Source: Fomitopsis serialis (lineage: Eukaryota; Basidiomycota; Agaricomycetes; Polyporales; Fomitopsidaceae). Taken from it: a DNA stretch of 64,000 nt. The notes under the pieces were generated by a model. That model did not search any database, had not been told where the DNA came from, and saw only the letters and a program-made list of their open reading frames with translations. Positions 12,201-19,841 of this stretch are shown in pieces. Where the stretch lies: the NCBI RefSeq assembly GCF_022376445.1, contig NW_025955146.1, positions 1-64,000 on the forward strand, in the 5' to 3' direction. Numbering within the stretch: the first letter of the stretch is position 1; each line of letters starts with the position of its first letter. Both the position numbers and the translations under genes were made by a program.

Positions 12201-14497
12201 GTCACGGCTCATTTCTGAGCACGCGACATGCGGGTCCACGAGCGGGAGCTCGTCTACATGCGGGGACACGACATAAAGTTGTGTCCCTATGCCTTCCCGG
12301 GCGCGGGACCGAGTCGCCTTGTCGTGCAACTGGGGCGTGGGCTCGTTCTCGGCGGCCGTGGCGTCCTCGACCCTGGCGCGTGCACCACTCTTGAGAGTGG
12401 TACCGAGCTTGGTCGACTGAATGGGAGCACACGGAGACGGAGTCTCCGGGTAGCTCTGAGCGGGCTCGATGTCGGGCTCGATCTGCTCAGTGCGCGGCTC
12501 TTTGCCAGGCTCAGACACGGACTCGACAGCGGCGGCGCTGTCGGGCTCAACGCGCGTACCATTCTTCGGAGTGCTGCCTAGCTCCTGCACCTCAGCTGGA
12601 GCAGGCGGGGCCAGGCTCTCCTGGCAGCTCTGAACGAGCTCGACCTTGGGCTCGAGCCGTTCTGCGAGTACTGTGCATTCGACCTCACGGTCGGATGGTG
12701 CCTGCCCTGATAGTGCTTCGGCTGAGTCCTCGGGGTTGGAGGACTCAGTCCGGCGGGTCGCGCGATGGCGGCGCCTGGAATCCCGCTCCAGTAAGCAGTC
12801 GAACGTTTGGTCCATGAGTTTCATCAGATCCTCATGGTCCCTCTTCGACTGCTCAATGGCAGTATCGAAGTCGAATCTCGGAGTCACGGCAGTCTTGAGT
12901 TGCTGGTGGCTACCGAGAGTCTCGGCTTGGATGTTGTGGGTGGCCCGTATTTCGGCCACCCGAGCCCTGAGCTTCGCGCGAATCGCATGCCGCTTTTCGC
13001 GGCGCGACTCGCGACTGCTGTGCGAATGCTCGGGAGTGTTGGTCGTCGACTCAACCATTCTTGAGTAATAGTGACGTCGACTAGAGTGATCCAGATAGCA
13101 TAGAGTTGTTGACGTCGAGTAGATATATGTCGAAGTCGAGTTTCGAGGTTGTTGCCTAGAATAGTAGATCCCCCAGAATAGAAGTCCTAGTGAGGAGGAG
13201 CGCAAAAAAGTGTAACGTCGCCTCACTCGTCGTGCCCGATATGCGCTGTACCCAGTCTCTATTGAAGGAGATCTGTCTACAGTAATGCATACATAGGCGG
13301 TGACGAGTAAAAGGCTAAGGCGTAGTAGATGTGCTGGCACGCCATACGAGACTGTGATCAAACATAACCAAACATGTGTGATAAGATATGCCGTAACGGG
13401 AATATCCGTTACATCCACTGACAACTTCGTGACTCTGTACAGCTATTACCGCTGTTCGTGCATACGTTGTCACCAGTGGCCAGTGGCATTGGACAGTTAT
13501 AGCGTCAGTGTTTGGCCTATCAAGCGCTGCTCTCACTGTGGTGCGCATACAGTCTCTGTTCAGAACAAGACGACGCTGACATTAGCCCAACATACTCTGA
13601 TACCAAGTTTCTCATATCCCAAGCTCACTATCGGGTTGATGAAATCCAATCCTCTTGGATATGCAGCGTGTCAACGAACGTCTCCGCGTCGTTTAACACA
13701 ACGTGAGCTGTACGAGTCACAATTGCTGACGAATCATCACTGACTTTGAGTCATGATTTGCAGAGGTATTTGACTCACATCGAAGCACTATGATTTCTCA
13801 TGACTTCACTCGTTCAGCGACTATCATTGTCGTCTTATGCAACATTCTGGCCGATCTAATCGTCATTATTGTAACGTGGGTGCACATGTCAGGATTAATC
13901 AGACTCCAAGGGTGGAGACACTGGCAGTCGAGTACCCGTTCCATTGTCTGGCTTCTATTCAGAGATGGTAAGCCCCTAAATAGAAGCAGTTGGAGGCTAC
14001 ATTCGTTGATTACGAACTTCCCAACGATGTGTTACAGGGACCTTCTACTTTGTGTATGTTCCTGTTCTACTGATATCATACCGTCAATAACCCTGCATCA
14101 GAGCTGTGTTCTCAGTGAATCTCCTCGTTTTCATCGCCGGCGTGTGCTTCCACGTACTAGTAAGTACCAAACTCCCAAATGGTCGTTCACACAATGACGT
14201 ATTGCAATTCAGAACATTGATTATCTTGCTAGCCTGGACACGCCGCAAGTCTCTCCATCCAAGTTCTATTACCGCAAAGGCTGATAACATGGTCGCAGAC
14301 TGCAATCGGTGTTGATGTATCGATTTCTGATCAATTTGCGGGAAACGTCCGATCGCGCATACATCGGGTCCCAAAGCACATCCGGCGACATTGATCGGCT
14401 TCCAAATACTACTATCGAGGCGTCCTCCCTTAGATTCGAACAAGTGCACACAGTCAACAGTGAGCAGGCGACAGGTGTGTTCAATGCAATTGCTTGA
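6244..14497 (+). CDS. DUF6533 membrane protein, copy B, with a retroelement in one intron
   Basis: Exon 1 (6244-6287) encodes MSSVPAEVIPALRSV, and the next exons give FVETCLYGAII and the signature TYDYVLTLGDEIEFFW. A candidate 11-base exon (6681-6691) leads into an exon ending at 6794. The following intron (6795-6831 plus 13419-13442, 61 bases when rejoined) is split by the LTR element at 6832-13413. Coding resumes at 13443 with AITAVRAYVV. The 2-base exon (13764-13765, AG) is present, followed by a helix around LADLIVIIVTW and the tail FLINLRETSD with IGSQSTSGD. No internal stop is seen when the introns are removed. The gene is disrupted only if the 6.6 kb composite intron cannot be spliced, which is likely given how short fungal introns are. 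Confidence 0.72.
6827..6831. repeat. Target-site duplication TCCAC, left copy
   Basis: TCCAC directly precedes the left LTR and is repeated at 13414-13418 directly after the right LTR. A 5-base duplication is normal for LTR-retroelement integrases. Removing one copy and the element restores an ordinary 61-base intron. Confidence 0.9.
6832..7034 (-). repeat. 3' LTR (203 bp)
   Basis: By my reading identical base for base to 13211-13413. The CGTTACA end is part of a larger inverted repeat in which GTAACGG, after a short spacer, pairs with CCGTTAC, so each LTR can fold a 7 bp hairpin at this end. Confidence 0.9.
7035..7045 (-). other. Polypurine tract of the retroelement
   Basis: On the - strand GTGGGGGAGAG directly precedes the LTR at 6832-7034. 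This is where plus-strand priming occurs in LTR retroelements, and it fixes the element's orientation. Confidence 0.75.
7242..13058 (-). CDS. Giant repetitive ORF of the LTR retroelement (about 1938 aa)
   Basis: From the first ATG after the 5' LTR (13056-13058) the frame stays open for about 1938 codons, too long to be chance. The N-terminus is highly charged (many R, E and K to about residue 130) and could be gag-like or RNA-binding. The remainder is low complexity, rich in S, T, P, D, A and R, with repeated modules. Variants of RDDLxVVP recur about ten times, REGIGTQ...VACSEM occurs twice (codons at about 12190-12300 and 10560-10690), GYRLFISASMI twice, and a module around RLAEL...AQLAA...DLVPRGTR twice. 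This points to internal duplications of roughly 1.6-2 kb units. No enzymatic motif is recognised. Almost every module is written over a perfect DNA inverted repeat. An alternative is an unusual structural Gag. Confidence 0.75.
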   Translation of the reverse strand: MVESTTNTPEHSHSSRESRREKRHAIRAKLRARVAEIRATHNIQAETLGSHQQLKTAVTPRFDFDTAIEQSKRDHEDLMKLMDQTFDCLLERDSRRRHRATRRTESSNPEDSAEALSGQAPSDREVECTVLAERLEPKVELVQSCQESLAPPAPAEVQELGSTPKNGTRVEPDSAAAVESVSEPGKEPRTEQIEPDIEPAQSYPETPSPCAPIQSTKLGTTLKSGARARVEDATAAENEPTPQLHDKATRSRAREGIGTQLYVVSPHVDELPLVDPHVACSEMSRDSKNILLEPDDAPDTGRIALDAQRVEHPEPAPRASTPSVSAGSPPLDANRHLDLHSGSHRLRATTPQMWWHFPMEVPNTDCLRTAEHYRVQLKDRPVSTDRHLAVDTPSGDDQSRATALQEDVHSLPEVQGSGPLETTEPRAVQLTSPRQDIDRFYERVDIAHPQDNHERPVGGADTRAVPRDTQTRVRGRLAELSLVQLAALNDLAPHGTRPAAPPSTATLLDSRDPASDSRSPVLGTGTLYSTIDGSGDTQQSRAAQDSHDARASPAPSNKIEKNVQNEERTGTREIRKREEGEGYGASKKNEHRGSMNAGNTPVIRDDLAVVPSVPQGDMTDEQHCSFDVSQSSVHATGEYRVSTRRRKSTPSADVLTSTSAMPTLACVTANVEPVVRNARGSSGHRLFISASMITNDHGDDSTSTSRDDLQVVPGSVIIQGGVGYARRSEQPEIAMGSAQCHPEASSQGVRAQATKPGITPKDDAGAELEDTSIIELASELSEWCVESTHLRAREGIGTQYFNSTVYSGNEPAYVDTIVACSEMNSDTRYILYEGHATTSSLLGATRDALNATGVECHESVASFPSASAHCAALSLHRPLVLDPFHSQGSHHERPSGEPDERTVPTRARTRTHDWLAELPPAQLAAPDDLVPRGTRSPLPPSLAPHPTPLGSRLDSGDRYRGSGDTKPSRATQDLNTARSSPAPSRKVERTTRNADSGGCEEIPKEREGREEGTKGEREEGCRASRESEQEGSQFAGTPLLDVPDSPLPAPVPPPACVSTNTEFVGRTAGHETRTTALGDDPRVVPLSTHNSTTDAQHHTSDVPHSPLPPSPMPARTGVSTNAKIVVRPVGHAHRMHGPWYNLQVVPGSTHGYTADTQNHTSDVPCASMDTPRTAATNGMFVVRTGGHEDRAEATRDDLMVVLSAPRGGTPVLRDDLMVVPLISQCDTADAQYCTSDVPHLSTTGRRVADTPQMDVSISMPLPLDVPALASVTTNVKFVGRVAGQEDYTIALRDDREVVPFNSQGNTADKQHCMSVVPHHYTTDCQVMSTACILPDAHATNQHDGSTSEGTSMRDVPTSTHAMSVPASTPVSVMTNREPVESNACDSSGYRLFISASMIASDHEDGTSAPRYDCEVVPDVPRDSTSVLQDDLAVVLYNSQGCTMDLQRCMTIVPQPTSTATSAAGTSSSLLDVQGDNNHHSPSITDRLSDRSITLASASQDGLHFREEVQVSGGFDTAETPVAQLASLNRHLDSSSHHSLRDPGAPTSAQPDDHVSPSDARARDRGPTAALRTVQRPALTDPNRLEWPPDRQPGENFTVLADGSFLGTSTQFHTDLSAAPDIAGDYDRHHGSQIAYELWRPCVGRKGQDGVKGDVGDGTEARERVEEGRAEGGEGEGHSVDEEDEPPCSESKDEPEDQYVVVQDNALETRTQATVAPRCTVRCAVKYLRVLDTLDGKDLCGCKAELDVVMSSTASERAGSKTDSTPSLDVLTSPPSFVPGLVLVSVSTNSVFVVRTANYDRTYIPVAITASCTESTSSLNSRSDVPSAEDSAWRPETGHMSRCTTAVVARFVATVFRCRHCRNTVQRPHYPLSTSRPAVATTATADATTIVRPGAMVIPSTSSSQPLSCWPLSLLPLCSALATTTLRNATSPFVTSRFA
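7867..12961. repeat. Field of perfect short hairpins inside the retroelement ORF
   Basis: At least twenty inverted repeats with 7-11 bp stems and mostly 4-5 base loops. Perfect examples: 7867-7888 (9 bp stem, loop CTGA), 8261-8280 (8, GTGA), 8336-8357 (8), 8533-8554 (9, TCAC), 8809-8830 (9, TCGC), 8992-9014 (9), 9622-9643 (9, TGTA), 10255-10274 (8, GCGA), 10494-10514 (8), 10964-10989 (11, TTTG), 11772-11791 (8), 11974-11995 (9, ATTG), 12125-12147 (9), 12384-12401 (7, TTGA), 12722-12748 (10) and 12938-12961 (8). Related modules have different stem sequences with both arms changed together, for example TACGACC/GGTCGT versus TACAACC/GGTTGTA. Confidence 0.85.
13211..13413 (-). repeat. 5' LTR (203 bp)
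   Basis: Identical to 6832-7034. On the - strand it begins at 13413 with TGTAACGG and is followed by the element interior from 13210 downward. The flank at 13414-13418 is the second TCCAC target-site copy. Confidence 0.9.
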
Positions 14498-14499
14498 TA

Positions 14500-16284
14500 A
14501 GCTCTGACCGTGACCGTGGACCCAACCTCAAATCTAGGCAGCAGTGGAGAACAACTCGATGTCGATGGGGCGAACGCCGATGATATCACCGGATGCAGCA
14601 GCACTGCTTAATGGGTTTGTCGGTTTTCATGGACAGGCAATTACCGGGCCATTCCTCGACGCAAAACTATTTCTCAATCTCTCGAAAGCCTGAAAGAATG
14701 ATGCAGATGTAATGAGCTAGTCGGGAATCGAGGCCTGCATTCGTACTATGTAGCGAGTAGGCGATGGTATTGTCACGATGATACGGGGACGCCGCATCTC
14801 AGTCGATACTTGAAGCTCGAAGACCAGGACGACCCGACGCCGCGGCAATAGCGCTCAATGGCCAGAGGCATGGTTGAACCGTGAATTTCCTCCCGCTTCC
14901 GGAACGGTTACAGTAGCCAGTATCACACGATGGAGAGCCATCATGCATGCCTCCGAGTCTAGGGGACGAGCTGACCGTGCGCGTGTAAGTTTCCTTCTTA
15001 TTCGAGTCTGTCAGTGGTCATATTCATTGCTGTCACGCTTGCCTCGATATCAAGCTTGAGCGCTGCCAATTCCGTATCGGTGGCATGTGAGTCTCTCAGT
15101 TACGTGATCCTCGTAGTCCGAGTTGACACCATCATCAGCGACCGCAATCTGAAACTTCTCCGTCAGCATCGAAACCGGCCACTAACATCATCTCGGTATG
15201 CCCTTCATAACCGCTAAAGATTACTCTGTGTCGAGAATGACTATCATGTCTGCCTAGGAAAGATTGCGCGACCAGAAGTCATCAATCTGTGCTCCGGTCG
15301 CAGCAGTCACAGTGCGCACCATGGGTTTAGTAGCAATACACTTCCGACGGTCCGAGGGCATGGGTCATTGAAGTTGAAATTCTTGAGTGGACGCCGTACG
15401 TGCAGGTGAGCTTGTTGTCTCTACTGTTGCCTTGTGGGTTCCGTGATTGTTCGAGTTTTTTCCAGGGCTGGATCATTAGTGTTTCACCATCGGCGCTGCT
15501 CAACTGACCGGCCCCTCCTTGCAGCCATTGACTCATATTCGAGCAGGTGACGCCAATTCACTTCTGCCATGTGGCGCGACTGAAATGATAGTGGCATTCA
15601 GGCTTGTGGGTCGACATGTTCGGTACGCAATTGAACCGTGGTTCTGTCACAGCCGCGGGAGAGACCTTTAAATGAATAGAAGAAGCATGGCCCATAGCAT
15701 CCGTTCGAATCATTGAAATGACGCCCTAGGATTTCTGCCACTAGCAAAAGGTAGCGTCGCAGAAGCTGGCATGGGGACCAATGGCAATTTGACGAGTCTT
15801 TCATTTGCGCCCAAACCGCAGACGTCCAATCGCCGCCGCCGTCTCGTCGGAGTCGCTGCACATGCTGAGTACTCCGTATACGGTCACTTGGATTTCAGAT
15901 CTCATTGCCAGTGTCTGCATCGCACTGGCACAAATGGCACACGTCAGGATTCCGCGCCAAATGCAAAAGCCGCAGAAGTCATCTCGATGAAAAGCCGAGT
16001 CACTTTGTACACTGACCGATGAATGGCCCACAACTCAATGCTCCGCCCCTCAGTACCGGAGCAAAACCCGGTTTCCGCGTGGCTCTCAAATTCTGCCATA
16101 TGCTCGCACGGCCTCCGGAGTCCGTGGTCCTGATTGCTGCTTGTACAAGTGAGTCGGGGACTTTGAAATGACATCCTTAATAGACAACACGGCTCGTACT
16201 TCAAGTTGTCCACACAGCCGCATGGCTTGGACGGTTGTTGGACCTCAATATGTTGCTTGTTCATTGATTGCTGGCCAGGTGTCT
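14500..16284. other. No recognisable gene
   Basis: Between the end of DUF6533 gene B and the start of the right duplication copy I find only short frames without motifs. A hydrophobic stretch near 15010-15080 resembles a membrane segment, but it has no supporting exon context. Confidence 0.4.
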
Positions 16285-16593
16285 GGCTGCGTTATCATTC
16301 TGCTCGCGGTTTTGTGAACTATCACGGTCTCAAGCATCGCTGCTATGAGACAGATAGTGTCCCGTATAACTACCGAAGTAGGCGGCAACGCGGCCCGTGG
16401 ACGGTACGCAAAGTCGGTTGACGCATCCGTTGTTTGCTAGCTGTCTCCGATCACTACTGCAGCTTCGGATATTAATCCCAAAGTGGCACGCAATCTTCGC
16501 TACTCACTCGTTTGCGAGGCAAGATGCTGATCCGTTATGAAGCAAACTCTGTCAACCATCGTCGCGAGCTGCCTGAAGACCCATGCCAGACAG

Positions 16594-16599
16594 TATATA
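16594..16599 (+). promoter_or_regulatory. TATA box of DUF6533 gene C
   Basis: TATATA 56 bases upstream of the ATG at 16650, identical in sequence and spacing to the box of gene A (2202-2207). Confidence 0.6.
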
Positions 16600-16649
16600 G
16601 GTCCGCTGCAGTGGATCTGACGTGTCCTCGATAAGCATCCTAGTGCACG

Positions 16650-18361
16650 ATGTCGGGCCTCCCATCCACAGATACTATAGCTGCTATGAGCTCGTGAGTG
16701 GACCAGTTTTTCATTTATTGCATATGCGATGATATGCCTGACTACGCTCACCGCAGCTTTGTTCAGAATTGTGTTATTACAGTGACCACCGGTACGTGCA
16801 TCAGTAGCGTGCTCAGGCTGGATATCCATCATTATCTGACCATGAATCATGGCTCTAGCCTTCCTAGTGTATGATTATGTTCTTACGCTCGGAAGCCAAG
16901 TCGAGCTCTATTGGTGCCAACGAGGAGCTCCGGTCAATAAAGCAGTGTTCTTCCTTCTGCGGATGTCTATCCTTGGAACCGTACTTGCGAACATCCTGAG
17001 TACATACATGCCCCAGATGACTGTGAGTGCCCCTTATGAGCGGCGCTGTCCAAATGCTGACTGTTATCGATACAAGCTTGGGAGGTGGGTGATACACAAT
17101 GAGTCGATTCAAACGACTCTTCTTACATCGGAGCGTCTAGTTGTGAAGCTGCGTACACATCTAACACGGCATTCTGGTTCATTGGAACTCTTGTCATCAC
17201 GGGTGAGAGTGCTGTCATTGGAAGGGTTTGAGACATGCACTGAATCCCGGGTCATGATCTGGCCACTTCAGCCGTCACTGCTATACGTGTATACGTAATC
17301 AATGAAGGCAAATGGACTTGGACCGCTGTCACTTTGATTCTAAACTCATTCAACATTGGCTGGAATGGTGTACGTTTCGACCGTTCTCTTAATGGACTAA
17401 GAATTGACACCTCACTCATACAATTTCAAGTACACTACCTATGCAACTTCGTACCAGCTCGTCATGTCTGGAGACTCGTGGGCTTGTGAAATATCAGAGG
17501 CCATGCCCGCGGAACTAAACACAATGTATGTAACACTCCCGCCTCGAGGGTTTGCCACTGACCGTCGGATTCGATAGAGGTACAGTACTACCTGGTCTAG
17601 CCACGGGCTCACTCGTCTTCATGTCTCATGGCCTCGTTTTCAAGGGTCATTGCTTTCGCTGATATGTGGCATGTTGGCCGACATGGTCCTTATCATCGTG
17701 ACGTGGGTATGCACATTCCACCATGTCAGAGCCCAACGGAGAATACGACTATGGCCGCGTTCCATTGCCTGGCTCCTATTCAGAGATGGTCAGTACTATT
17801 TGCCGCTACACATAGGGTGTGGTGAACTGAAGGTGCCGTTCCACGTCGATCCCATCCAGGAAATGTCTACTTCCTGTACGTATCTATTGAGACTTTTGCG
17901 TCTAGCGCCGACCGTCACTGACACCGTTTCAGTGCGATGTTTTCTCTCAATCTCGTCGATTGTGTGATTGGCGTGTGGTCTGACGTGCGTCATAATTCAC
18001 ATACATACTCGGCACCCTGGTGGACTTCGAGGCTGATAAGTCTCACTTAGAATCTTGACTGGCTTGGTGCCCTGACCTTTCCGTGAGTCCTTTGATGATA
18101 ATAATAAATGACGACTGCGGACGCTCATGTTATAGCCGCACTGGCAGCCTCCAACTGGTCCTGGTGCCTCGGCTTTTGATCAATTTGCGCGAGTGGTCCC
18201 GGTCTGGGGATAACATTATTATAGGATCCCAAAGCACGTCCGCTGGGAGCAATGGTCCTTCTGATCCTGCCATCGAATTTTCGGGTCTTAGGTTCCGTGA
18301 CGGTAGCTCTCTCAGAGAAGAGGAGGAAACGCGTGCGTTCATCGTTGCGACGCTTATTTGA
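16650..18361 (+). CDS. DUF6533 seven-helix membrane protein, copy C
   Basis: Same family and exon plan as gene A. Exon 1 (16650-16692/3) encodes MSGLPSTDTIAAMSS. Following exons give FVQNCVITVTT and then the signature VYDYVLTLGSQVELYW. The 8-base exon (17077-17084, CTTGGGAG) joins ...PQMT to LGSC and EAAYTSNTAFW. Later exons encode AVTAIRVYVINEGKWTW and YATSYQLVMSGDSWACE. After the 2-base exon (17578-17579, AG) come SLLSLICGMLADMVLII and VTWVCTFHHVR, ending SIAWLLFRDG. The tail has PRLLINLREW and IIIGSQSTSAG. The frame is open throughout with this splicing. The function is unknown; seven predicted helices suggest a receptor-like role in a membrane. Confidence 0.8.
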
Positions 18362-18878
18362 GGTTGCACGTGGGCTAAAGTTTGGGCTTCAGGTGACAAT
18401 CAAACGGAGACCGGAGGCTCAGGCAACGACACCGATGATGACACCCCCTAGATGGTTGCCAGCTACAGCATAGCTGTCGCTACCTAAGGAGCGGAAGTGG
18501 TCTTTGTGCTATGTATGGAGCGAAGAAGAACACACTCGCCTTCGTCGTATTCTCTTGTAGCCACCAATCGATATATGTTCTATGTGTGTGGAAGTCGTGG
18601 AAATATGATCGTAATATACATTGCGAAGATGCTGTGTATAACTTAGCGTGTAGAAGAACAAGAACGAAAGCGACGTGGAGGGTATAATGATACACAGCAG
18701 CACGGACAGTCCAGGTTCGGGGCGTGCGATGGGTGACTAGCGGGATACAAACATAGAGAAGAGCGAACGCGCGATCGGAATAGAACCGGCGAAAAGGCAC
18801 GAGCAAATCCAGCGCTCGTGGTAAGATGTAACGATGACGGTCGACGCCGCCGGACGAATGAGAAGGGAAAGGGAGGTT

Positions 18879-19841
18879 TCATCCGTAGACGATCCTACGC
18901 ACGCAGTTAGCTTTGATGCAGAAGAAGGGCGGCAGACAGAACACGTACCCCCTCGGCGTCGTCGAGATGGGCTTGAAGTCTATCCGGCCGGAGTCGACGA
19001 AGTGTCGGAGAACGTCAGACCAGTCGTCCCGGGAGTCCCAAGAGATTTTGCCGGGTGCGTCGACCTCCACGGGCATGACCTGGCTGATGTCGCCGCATTG
19101 GACAAGGATGACGGCGGTGCCGATGCCACCCGAGCGACGACACCGGTCCTCGCGTCGCTGAATGTCAGCGCCCACGAGTGGGTCGTTGTCGGTGACGTAT
19201 GTACGAGGGACAACATGTGTGCCCTTGATGGAGAAGCTACAGATCCAAACATGAGCCCATCGCCACTACAACGGTATCATAGCTACTCACCGACGGACTG
19301 CGTCGGATGCCGATGGGTTGTATCTCAACTCGACGAGGAGCGCGTTCTGGCGGACATTCGAAGGGATGCGCCTCAGTTGAAGCGCCTGGAAGCCCGCCCA
19401 GCCAAGAAGTGTTGAATGTGCTGAGACGAATTTGCGCAGGCTCTTGACGAGATTCTCGTCGGGTGCACCTGGCTGTTTCGCGGTTGCGATCTGGCCGGCG
19501 GTATGTTGGCAGATCTGTTTATGTGAGGACCAGTGCATCTTCTGGCACTCCTGAGACTAAGCAGGCAGTCAGCTCAGAGCTTCGATGCGGCCCCGATCGA
19601 AGCCTATACTCACGCAGTATTGGGTGGTCATCTGAATCGGGAAGAGCTTCAGTCATGTCGATCGTTAGGAGAGTATCTCGGAGTGACTCACACATCCACC
19701 ACACAAGCGGAAGCGAGCCCCAGAAGGTTGTTCGATTGCACCGCATTGGTCGCATAGTCGGTAGCCCCTCTGTTTCTGGGGAGCGTGGGAGGGGGCATTG
19801 AAGTAGTTGGCAGCGGCGGGCTGTACGTAGATCGCGGCCAT
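18879..19841 (-). CDS. MYND-type zinc-finger protein
   Basis: Start codon at 19839-19841. The first exon encodes MAAIYVQPAAANYF and the first zinc ligands CDQCG...RLCGGC. An 18-base exon encodes MTTQYC. The next starts SQECQKMHWSSHKQIC, completing a canonical MYND finger (C-x2-C, C-x2-C, YC-x3-C, H-x3-C). That exon ends with QNALLVELRYNPSASDAVRR, and after an intron follow THVVPRTYVTDNDPL, VILVQCGDISQVMPVEV and WSDVLRHFVDSGRIDF. A final 54-base intron can be removed before the stop (18879-18881) without changing the frame. MYND fingers bind proline-rich partners, and many basidiomycete members have no assigned role. It is complete at about 240 aa, convergent with DUF6533 gene C. Confidence 0.82.

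Larger units (their letters stand above)
6832..13413 (-). mobile_element. LTR retroelement, 6.58 kb, single ORF, probably non-autonomous
   Basis: Two identical 203 bp direct repeats (6832-7034 and 13211-13413) bound the element and are flanked by the 5-base duplication TCCAC. Each repeat starts TGTAACG and ends CGTTACA, a perfect 7-base terminal inverted pair of TG...CA type. On the - strand a polypurine tract lies directly before the 3' LTR (7035-7043), so the element reads on the - strand. The interior holds one giant reading frame (7242-13058). I see no protease, reverse transcriptase, RNase H or integrase motif and no zinc-knuckle array. No primer-binding site matching a tRNA I know follows the 5' LTR. 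Identical LTRs imply recent insertion. It probably depends on enzymes of another element. Confidence 0.9.
16285..19440 (+). repeat. Segmental duplication, right copy (partner 1905-4740)
   Basis: Carries DUF6533 gene C with its promoter and 3' flank and then the MYND gene in convergent orientation, matching the layout at 1905-4740. This copy is the more complete: the MYND gene is whole here, while the left copy has lost its first and last exons. Confidence 0.8.

Noticed and set aside
7455..12581. Several + strand open frames of 80-210 codons inside the retroelement
   Set aside because: They mirror the giant - strand ORF; GC-rich palindromic sequence opens frames on both strands.
7800..13000. 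Repeated hairpins as a CRISPR array
   Set aside because: The stems differ in sequence, spacing is irregular, the DNA is eukaryotic and the repeats lie in a coding frame of an LTR element.
13180..13210. A tRNA primer-binding site after the 5' LTR
   Set aside because: The first bases after the LTR on the - strand (CTTTTTTGCGCTCC) did not match the 3' end or an internal part of any tRNA I know; left unassigned.
13059..13424. Extending the retroelement ORF upstream through the 5' LTR to an ATG at 13424
   Set aside because: That ATG lies in host intron sequence outside the LTR and cannot be on the element's own transcript; the first suitable ATG is at 13058.
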